A stretch of DNA of 13,057 nucleotides from assembly GCA_036939355.1 (NCBI GenBank), contig JALLAP010000418.1:1-13057 (forward strand). Reading direction: 5' to 3'. Origin of the DNA: Thalassiosira profunda. Its lineage: Eukaryota > Bacillariophyta > Thalassiosirophyceae > Thalassiosirales > Thalassiosiraceae. Shown one piece after another: positions 8,107 through 13,057 of this stretch (positions are counted from its first letter, which is position 1; each line of letters begins with the position of its first letter). Made by a program: the position numbers and the translations under genes. Under the pieces are notes generated by a model, which saw only the letters and a program-made list of their open reading frames with translations, had not been told where the DNA came from and did no database searches.

Positions 8107-9405
8107 TCAATCAATGCATATAACCTCCTCAGGTTGCGACGATGCTTGTGGATTGGCTTTCACATTGCCAGGTTTGGCCGTCACACCATCATTCGTTGCT
8201 GTTGGATACATTGGAGCCAGCGTCTTGATTTCTATTGCGGGCTGCGCCGACATGTCGGGTGGCAAGTATATATTCGCGCCTCCGCCTGCCCCCTTTCCGC
8301 CCCTCTTTGCAACGCTAAGAATGCTATCTCGTTCAAGATCAGTGGGCGCATCGTCCCCGCCCTCCTCCCTTCTTTCCAAAAAGGCCTTCGCATCTTCCGG
8401 CTGAAAGCAACCCTGCAATGCCAAACCCCAGATCATCGAGTCAAAGTTGCGCGCGGGACGCCAATCCTCCACCTCCTCGCGGCAAGTAGGGCAACAGGAC
8501 TCTCCCAACTGGGCCGCGCACTCCTTGCAAAAGGGATGCAGGCACGGCAAAGCGAACGTCGATTGGACGAGGATGTCCATGCACATTGCACACGTGCACT
8601 CCCCAACAACCAATTCGTGCCCCCGAATGCGGACTTTCTCGAGGGGCGTCGGCTCGTCGTCGTCCTCCTTCGGGTTGGCCTTTTGCCTTTTGGCTTTGGG
8701 GCTCTTTGGAGCAGCGGTGGCGCCCGCCTCCTCGCTTTGCGATATACAGACTTGGTAGGCAAATCCTGTCGGGCCATAGAGAGATATGATCGCCCCATCG
8801 TTCAGGGGCGTCTCGCCGTCCCGCCCTAAAGGCTTGTTCACCTGGACGGCGTTGAGGTAGACGCAGTGCTTCCCCTTGGGCTTGCGCATGCCAAGAAACG
8901 CCGCAGCTGCAGGTTGTTTGTCGCTCTTTTTCTGATTCCCTTTGTTCTCGCCAGTAGCTTCGCCTTTCTTTTTGTCATCCTCGCTCTTTTGGCCCACAGT
9001 CTGGGCCCCGGGCGATGCCAGCAAATCCACCACGGCCGACTTCTTCCCCTTTCGCCTCGTACGGGTCAGGGACACGTCGCACAGCCCCCGCGAGAGGAAC
9101 GTCCATTTGATCAGCGTGGAATTGTTGCGCCCCAACGTAATTATTGCTGCGATGCTCCCGTCTTTGTAGCTCTTGGCGTGATGCACGAACCCTTCGTCAG
9201 AGCTGTCCCCGTCCTCCACATCCACCACATCCTCGCTCTCCGTGCACAATTTGAGGGTGATGGCGCGGCGCGGCTCGGACAGAAAAGGGAGGGCGTCGGG
9301 GCTGCCTACCCATTTGTTGAGGGCCGAGGGAGGCACGCCCTTTTGTTCGAGGCGGGTGCGGGCGTCCTCGGGAGTGAGGGGGACGAGGCGCAGCGTCGCC
9401 GTCAT
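8107..9405 (-). CDS. FHA-RING domain protein, probable E3 ubiquitin ligase
   Basis: A single exon of 432 residues. The start ATG at 9405 (MTATLRLVPLTPED) is preferred; the frame extends upstream only into Arg-rich translation of GC-rich promoter. Residues about 80-215 look like an FHA phosphothreonine-binding domain: ITLGRNNSTL with G92-R93, LSRG with S105-R106, VYLNAVQVN (182-190) and LNDGAIISLYG (201-211). A Lys/Glu-rich insert of about 60 residues (about 115-175) splits it. A likely nuclear localisation signal, KSPKAKRQK, lies at 234-242. The RING is a textbook C3HC4: C272-x2-C275, C288-x-H290-x2-C293-x2-C296, C305-x2-C308. The FHA-RING order resembles CHFR and RNF8, E3 ligases of the mitotic checkpoint and DNA damage response, but the insert and C-terminus differ and I do not claim orthology. 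Two SUMO-interacting-like motifs flank the protein: VVDV (60-63) with acidic SSDE after it, and the extreme C-terminus EEVICID. It shares a promoter region with NOM1. Confidence 0.87.
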   Translation of the reverse strand: MTATLRLVPLTPEDARTRLEQKGVPPSALNKWVGSPDALPFLSEPRRAITLKLCTESEDVVDVEDGDSSDEGFVHHAKSYKDGSIAAIITLGRNNSTLIKWTFLSRGLCDVSLTRTRRKGKKSAVVDLLASPGAQTVGQKSEDDKKKGEATGENKGNQKKSDKQPAAAAFLGMRKPKGKHCVYLNAVQVNKPLGRDGETPLNDGAIISLYGPTGFAYQVCISQSEEAGATAAPKSPKAKRQKANPKEDDDEPTPLEKVRIRGHELVVGECTCAMCMDILVQSTFALPCLHPFCKECAAQLGESCCPTCREEVEDWRPARNFDSMIWGLALQGCFQPEDAKAFLERREEGGDDAPTDLERDSILSVAKRGGKGAGGGANIYLPPDMSAQPAIEIKTLAPMYPTATNDGVTAKPGNVKANPQASSQPEEVICID

Positions 9406-9442
9406 TTGCACTGCACCTACTGCACCTGCCCTCCGCCCGCGC

Positions 9443-9474
9443 CTGCACCGCCTCAACCCACGCTCAACCCACGC
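9443..9474 (+). repeat. 32-base direct repeat, copy 1
   Basis: It pairs with 9522-9553, with 29 of 32 positions identical; the copies are 79 bases apart start to start. Each begins CTGCACCGC and continues with two CTCAAC/GTCAAC-type half units, so the unit itself has a short internal repetition (CTCAACCCACG occurs twice in this copy). It could be a local duplication of a promoter element. Confidence 0.65.
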
Positions 9475-9521
9475 TTCGTACCCTCCAGTCCGCCAACTTT
9501 CCTGCGCCTGCGCCGCTACAA

Positions 9522-9553
9522 CTGCACCGCGTCAACCCGCGCTCAACACACGC
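9522..9553 (+). repeat. 32-base direct repeat, copy 2
   Basis: This is the partner of 9443-9474. It differs at three positions (C to G, A to G and C to A), which suggests an old rather than recent duplication. Confidence 0.65.
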
Positions 9554-9593
9554 ACACACCGCCCTGCCGACTTCCCCCGCTGCCCATCAAGGT

Positions 9594-9609
9594 GGTGCAC
9601 CGGTGCACC
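9594..9609. repeat. 16-base perfect palindrome made of two GGTGCACC units
   Basis: GGTGCACC, itself an 8-base palindrome, occurs twice without spacer, so the whole is also palindromic. It lies about 155 bases upstream of the NOM1 start and 190 bases upstream of the FHA-RING start. Such tandem palindromic half-sites suit a dimeric transcription factor; which one is not known. Confidence 0.55.
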
Positions 9610-9762
9610 TCCTCGCCGAGCCGCTAAAGTGAACGCCAGTTGGCGTACGTACCTACGTATCATTTACGTCGTACCCTGTCCACCGAAACTGGATTTGCAA
9701 ATCGCCGCCTCGCTCGTCCACACATCTCGCACCTCGACCTGCTCACATCACCGCAAGTGACC

Positions 9763-12700
9763 ATGGGCAAGGGCCGCGGGCGCACCGCTGGAGGGGGCGG
9801 GGGCATCGTCGTCGCCGCCGCCTCGCGAAAGGCCCAGCGGAAGGAAGCGCGGCGGGCCAAGAAGAAGAGACCGTCCCCATCAATATCATCCACATCGAAA
9901 GCACAGCATGCAGAGACAGCCCACACCGCCCTCGCGGGCAACTCAAAGAAGAAACGGCGAGAACGCAGCGCCGATGCCAGCGAGGGGGCGGGGAAGCGCG
10001 TCAAGTTCTCCGCCGTCGTGGAGGAGAAGTCCATCCCTTCGGTGAAGAATAAGATACCCACCGGCCTCAAGAAGTCGCGCAAGTCCATTGCCAAAGGGAG
10101 CGCGAGGGAGGATCACCACTTTGACGTAGCCAGCTACGACCACTTTGATGACGAGACGGCCGCAGCCTTCCGAAAAGATGATATGGAGATCCAATACCTC
10201 GAGTCGGAGCTGGGGATCAAGGGGAAAGGGGGGTCCAAAAGGGCGGCAGCGAAGGAATTGAACCGAGAGTACGCGAAGAATGAAGGGTTCGGGGACGACT
10301 TTGGCGAGTTTTTGGTGGGGCTGGACGATCTGGTGGGGCGGTGCGTGGACGATGGCGAAGTTGGCAGTGGTGGTGAGAGCGAGGAGGGCGATGCCAGTAG
10401 TAGCAGTGACGGCAGCGAAGACGAGAAAGTCAAAGCGCAGTTGGATTCGGACGAAGAAGAGAGAGATGCTGGCAATGGATACAACGGCGAAGATCCCTAC
10501 GCCGCCCTAGATGAGGAGACCGCCCTTGCCTTCCGGGGGGACGACGCTGAGATTGCCCAATTGGAAGAGAAACTAGGATTGTCCACCTCGAAGAAGGCCA
10601 AGAAGAAGCTCCGCAAGGAGTTTGCCAGCACGTTTGCCGGGTACGGGGAGGACTTTGGCGAATTCTTGGAGGGATTGGATGGGCTGGGAAAAAGAGTGGG
10701 ACTGGGCGGTGTTGGCGGCGACAAAGGATCAATGGAGGGCGGATCGGTGGGAAGCGAGCCGCTGGACTCGGACGACGACGAACGCAGGGACACAGATGAA
10801 CTGCACGGACCTTCCGAATCGGACGAAAGCGACGACGATTCCGAGTCCGGCGAAAGTGTCGCGGAGGAAGCCGACCACGACGCGGCCCTGACATACCGAC
10901 CAACCTCGGGGGAGGACATCTATGGGAACAGGCTCGGCGTCTCTGGAAACGATGCGCCCAAGCTGACGAAGTACGTGCCGCCCCACCTGCGCAAGAAGCT
11001 GGCCGAAGAGGGCGCGAACGATGCAGACAATGATCCAAATCAGGCAATCGGTAAATCTGCAGGTGTGGCAGAGGCCGACCCCGAGATCGTCCGGCGCATC
11101 CAGCGATCTCTGAACAGCCAGCTCAACCGCCTCTCGGAGCAGACGCTCGAATCCGTGTCCAAGGCGATCGCGGGCCTCTACTCCCAATACCCATTTCACG
11201 ACCTGAACGACTGCCTGTGGAAGAACGTACAAACGGCGTGCGTTCCCCCGCACATGGTCATGAGCGGGCTCATACCGCTCTACATTGGGGCCGTGGCGGG
11301 GGTGCACTGGCTGGGCGGGGACGGCGTGCAGCTGGGAGGGTGCCTGGTCGAGTGGTCGGTGGCGAAGCTGCACGAGGCCTTAACGAGAGCACGAGCCGGG
11401 GAAAGCGATGCGCAGGAGGGAGATCACGAGAAAGTCAACAAGGAGGCGTCGAACCTTCTATTGATCGTGTGCTACCTCTACAATTACGGCGTGGTCCATT
11501 GCACCGTCGTTTATGACCTGGTGCGGGACTTCATCGCCCGCTTTTCCGAGATCGACGTCGAGGCATTGTTGCTCGTGCTCGGCCACTGCGGGCAACAGCT
11601 GCGTTCAGACGATCCCTCGGCGCTTCGCGAGATCGTGCTGCTGGTAAAGGAACGCGCCCAGAAGGTCGAAGCGGAGGGCGATGGAGACGTTGCCGACTCG
11701 TCACGGGTGCAATACTTGGTCGATGGAATTCTTGAGCTAAAGAACAACAAGCCGCGGAAGCAGGACGTTGTTCTGCGCGAGAAGACGAGCGCGCTGCGGA
11801 AGTGCGTAGGGCGGGTGAAATCGGCGGCGTCCCAGTCGTTGACGGGGAAGAAGAGTGGGTCGTGCCTTCGCGTGACGCTGCGGGATGTACTGGATGCCGA
11901 GACGAAGGGTCGTTGGTGGATCGCCGGCGCGCAATGGGCAGGGAACCAGTATCGAGGCGACGAGGATGACATGGAGGATGGAGCGCTGTCACGCGATGCC
12001 GACAAAGGAAAGCCTTCCTCTTCTAAAACACACACTGAGGAGGACGGCCTCCTCACCCTCGCCGCCTCCCAGCGAATGAACACCGACGCCCGTCGATCCA
12101 TCTTCTGCATCATCATGGGCAGCTCCGACTGCGACGATGCCTTCGAGAAGCTTGTGCGGCAGGGCCTGCTCAAGCCCAAGGCCGAGCGGGACGTCGTTCG
12201 CGTCATCGTGCACTGTTGTGGTGAGGAGAAGGCGTTCAACCCGTTCTACGCCTACCTCGCCCTGCGGGTTTGCGAATACCAGCACAAGTCGCGGTTCACG
12301 CTGATGCTCACGTTCGCAGACGCCTTCAAGCAGCTTGAGACGTGCTCGGTACGGAAGGCAGCGAATCTTGCAAAGTTGCTGGCGCATCTGATCGGGGCCC
12401 AGGGCAAATGCCTAACGCTCGGAGTCTTGAAACGGATCGACTTCTCGCCGAGCGACATGCCCGAGATGGTCGTTGTGTTCCTCAGCGTCTTCTTCACTGC
12501 GCTGTTTGAGTCTTTGGGCGTCGAGGATGTGGAAAGGATCTTTGGGCAGGGACTTGCCGGGTCTTCTTCCAAGCCATCGAAGCGCCATGTTGACTCTGAC
12601 GATGAGGACGATGGAAGAGGCAAAGCACAGGCAACAAAGAAGGAGGACTTAAGCGACTTGCGGGAGAGCCTTTCAGTGTTCCTGCTCCAGTACTTGAAGT

Positions 12701-12777
12701 CAAGTCCAAAGAATGTCACGGGCAGTCCGTTCCACGCGAACTATGCGGCTGCTCAGAAAGCCTGTGGCTCTCCTTAA
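9763..12777 (+). CDS. NOM1: NOM1/Sgd1-type nucleolar MIF4G-MA3 protein (ribosome biogenesis)
   Basis: A single exon of 1004 residues. The start is the ATG at 9763 in a good context (ACCATGG), giving a basic N-terminus (MGKGRGRTAGG, then RKAQRKEARRAKKKR) suited to nucleolar import; a longer frame upstream has no ATG. Two copies of an acidic module, residues about 127-193 and 247-311, each run EETA.AFR..D.EI..LE..LG, a Lys-rich turn, and FG.DFGEFL.GLD. Acidic Ser-rich stretches with likely CK2 sites separate them. KYVPPHLRKK (403-412) precedes the MIF4G domain (about 440-690; LNRLSEQTLESV, then DLNDCLWKNV). The MA3 domain (about 765-880) is very well conserved: AASQRMNTDARRSIFCIIMG, DAFEKLVRQGLL, CCGEEKAFNPFYAYLA. 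In yeast and human the family acts in the nucleolus in small-subunit pre-rRNA processing; human NOM1 also binds eIF4A-type helicases and PP1. Length is close to human NOM1 (about 860), with the excess in the acidic N-terminus. No intron is needed. Confidence 0.95.
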   Translation: MGKGRGRTAGGGGGIVVAAASRKAQRKEARRAKKKRPSPSISSTSKAQHAETAHTALAGNSKKKRRERSADASEGAGKRVKFSAVVEEKSIPSVKNKIPTGLKKSRKSIAKGSAREDHHFDVASYDHFDDETAAAFRKDDMEIQYLESELGIKGKGGSKRAAAKELNREYAKNEGFGDDFGEFLVGLDDLVGRCVDDGEVGSGGESEEGDASSSSDGSEDEKVKAQLDSDEEERDAGNGYNGEDPYAALDEETALAFRGDDAEIAQLEEKLGLSTSKKAKKKLRKEFASTFAGYGEDFGEFLEGLDGLGKRVGLGGVGGDKGSMEGGSVGSEPLDSDDDERRDTDELHGPSESDESDDDSESGESVAEEADHDAALTYRPTSGEDIYGNRLGVSGNDAPKLTKYVPPHLRKKLAEEGANDADNDPNQAIGKSAGVAEADPEIVRRIQRSLNSQLNRLSEQTLESVSKAIAGLYSQYPFHDLNDCLWKNVQTACVPPHMVMSGLIPLYIGAVAGVHWLGGDGVQLGGCLVEWSVAKLHEALTRARAGESDAQEGDHEKVNKEASNLLLIVCYLYNYGVVHCTVVYDLVRDFIARFSEIDVEALLLVLGHCGQQLRSDDPSALREIVLLVKERAQKVEAEGDGDVADSSRVQYLVDGILELKNNKPRKQDVVLREKTSALRKCVGRVKSAASQSLTGKKSGSCLRVTLRDVLDAETKGRWWIAGAQWAGNQYRGDEDDMEDGALSRDADKGKPSSSKTHTEEDGLLTLAASQRMNTDARRSIFCIIMGSSDCDDAFEKLVRQGLLKPKAERDVVRVIVHCCGEEKAFNPFYAYLALRVCEYQHKSRFTLMLTFADAFKQLETCSVRKAANLAKLLAHLIGAQGKCLTLGVLKRIDFSPSDMPEMVVVFLSVFFTALFESLGVEDVERIFGQGLAGSSSKPSKRHVDSDDEDDGRGKAQATKKEDLSDLRESLSVFLLQYLKSSPKNVTGSPFHANYAAAQKACGSP

Positions 12778-12833
12778 TGTACATTGTTAGTTATCAGCGC
12801 ATCCAACCTGAATACATCTAGACTGATGCCGGA

Positions 12834-13034
12834 CTAGCAACAACGATTTCCTTTCGCTATCTCCAAGAAGCCAATCTCGATCAGCTTGTCCGCCCTCTCC
12901 TGGGTCATTTTAGATTTCTTGCCTTCCTTGAACAGCCTGTATTGTGAGCGTTGGTACGTTGGCCAACTCCCAAACTGCTGGTGGTTGCGAGGGATGCGGC
13001 AATGGCCGTGCTGCTCCTTGAATTGTTTCAAAGC
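12834..13034 (-). CDS. Helicase-associated (HA) domain protein, 3' exon only (5' partial)
   Basis: The last 66 codons and stop of a gene that continues past the right edge. The exon opens ALKQFKEQHGHCRIP, then FGSWPTYQRSQYRLFKEGK and ERADKLIEIGF, which fits the HA domain (PF03457): a helical repeat with a central conserved Trp, often in tandem, and expanded in diatoms as well as found on bacterial helicases. The frame remains open through 13057, but ACCTTTTGTTCATCAG just before 13034 is a good acceptor, so I end the exon there. The product ends IAKGNRCC shortly after the domain. HA domains are thought to bind nucleic acid; whether this protein also carries a helicase cannot be seen. It converges on NOM1 with a 56-base gap. 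Confidence 0.75.
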   Translation of the reverse strand, partial: ALKQFKEQHGHCRIPRNHQQFGSWPTYQRSQYRLFKEGKKSKMTQERADKLIEIGFLEIAKGNRCC

Positions 13035-13057
13035 CTGATGAACAAAAGGTGAGACAA
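13035..13057 (-). other. Probable intron end (acceptor side) of the HA-domain gene
   Basis: On the minus strand the last bases before the exon are pyrimidine-rich and end in CATCAG. The stretch has no stop in frame (it would read VSPFVHQ), so an exon running to the edge is the alternative. The HA repeat register favours starting the exon at ALKQFKEQ. Confidence 0.5.

Larger units (their letters stand above)
9406..9762. promoter_or_regulatory. Shared head-to-head promoter region of the FHA-RING and NOM1 genes
   Basis: A 357-base gap between start codons at 9405 (minus) and 9763 (plus), C-rich on the plus strand. It holds six TGCACC hexamers on the plus strand (starting at 9412, 9421, 9444, 9523, 9596 and 9604), a 32-base direct repeat (9443-9474 and 9522-9553) and a 16-base palindrome (9594-9609). 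Long open frames cross it on both strands, but they lack ATG starts and recognisable domains and reflect GC-rich composition. No RNA gene is visible. Confidence 0.6.

Noticed and set aside
8134..9760. Several plus-strand open frames of 170-250 codons over the FHA-RING gene and its promoter
   Set aside because: They are antisense shadows of GC-rich coding DNA, with Arg/Pro/Leu-rich composition and no domain; the RING and FHA motifs lie on the minus strand.
9640..9762. Longer N-terminus of NOM1 from 9640
   Set aside because: That start is TTG; the ATG at 9763 has a good context and opens directly into the basic nucleolar-type N-terminus.
11511..12239. Minus-strand open frame of about 242 codons inside NOM1
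   Set aside because: It is Ser/Arg-rich antisense translation of the conserved MIF4G-MA3 region, with no domain.
1..13057. Bacterial or phage origin, CRISPR array, insertion sequence or tRNA/rRNA gene
   Set aside because: Spliceosomal introns, plastid presequences and eukaryotic domain families are present; I saw no regular spaced repeats, transposase, terminal inverted repeats or cloverleaf. A tRNAscan or Rfam search would settle the RNA part.

Overview
The window is ordinary nuclear DNA of a photosynthetic eukaryote, most likely a diatom or a close ochrophyte relative. The evidence is: short GT-AG introns of 66 to 90 bases; two predicted plastid proteins whose N-termini look like a signal peptide followed by a phenylalanine-containing cleavage motif, the hallmark of secondary red plastids; an LRR protein with the C-terminal tail typical of the large diatom LRR family; and a helicase-associated (HA) domain protein of a family expanded in diatoms. 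I cannot name the species from sequence alone. There is no operon, phage, insertion sequence, CRISPR array or RNA gene that I can see.

Layout, left to right. (1) 1-2557, plus: a RecG-type DNA branch-migration helicase, cut at its 5' end by the window edge, spliced from four exons and fused in frame to a C-terminal DEDDh (DnaQ/exonuclease III epsilon-like) 3'-5' exonuclease. (2) 2628-4084, minus: a divergent BTB-BACK-like protein with a basic coiled-coil tail, two exons. (3) 4419-5873, plus: a SOUL heme-binding protein with a plastid presequence, two exons. (4) 5965-6708, minus: a plastid-type DUF2358 (NTF2-like fold) protein. (5) 6939-7946, plus: an LRR protein without an in-frame ATG at its apparent start. 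(6) 8107-9405, minus: an FHA-RING (C3HC4) probable E3 ubiquitin ligase with possible SUMO-interacting motifs. (7) 9763-12777, plus: NOM1/Sgd1, a nucleolar MIF4G-MA3 ribosome-biogenesis protein with a duplicated N-terminal module. (8) 12834-13034, minus: the 3' exon of an HA-domain protein that continues past the right edge.

The eight genes alternate strictly in strand, giving four convergent pairs with short 3' gaps (56 to 160 bases) and three head-to-head pairs that share promoter regions of 230 to 357 bases. The shared promoter between the FHA-RING gene and NOM1 is the richest in structure: a 32-base direct repeat, six TGCACC motifs and a perfect 16-base palindrome. The shared promoter between the BTB and SOUL genes holds a telo-box-like AACCCTAACC.

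The genes do not form one pathway. They cover organelle or nuclear DNA repair (RecG-exonuclease), plastid heme or tetrapyrrole handling (SOUL), an uncharacterised plastid protein (DUF2358), ubiquitin signalling (FHA-RING, perhaps BTB) and ribosome assembly (NOM1). The most unusual item is the helicase-nuclease fusion.
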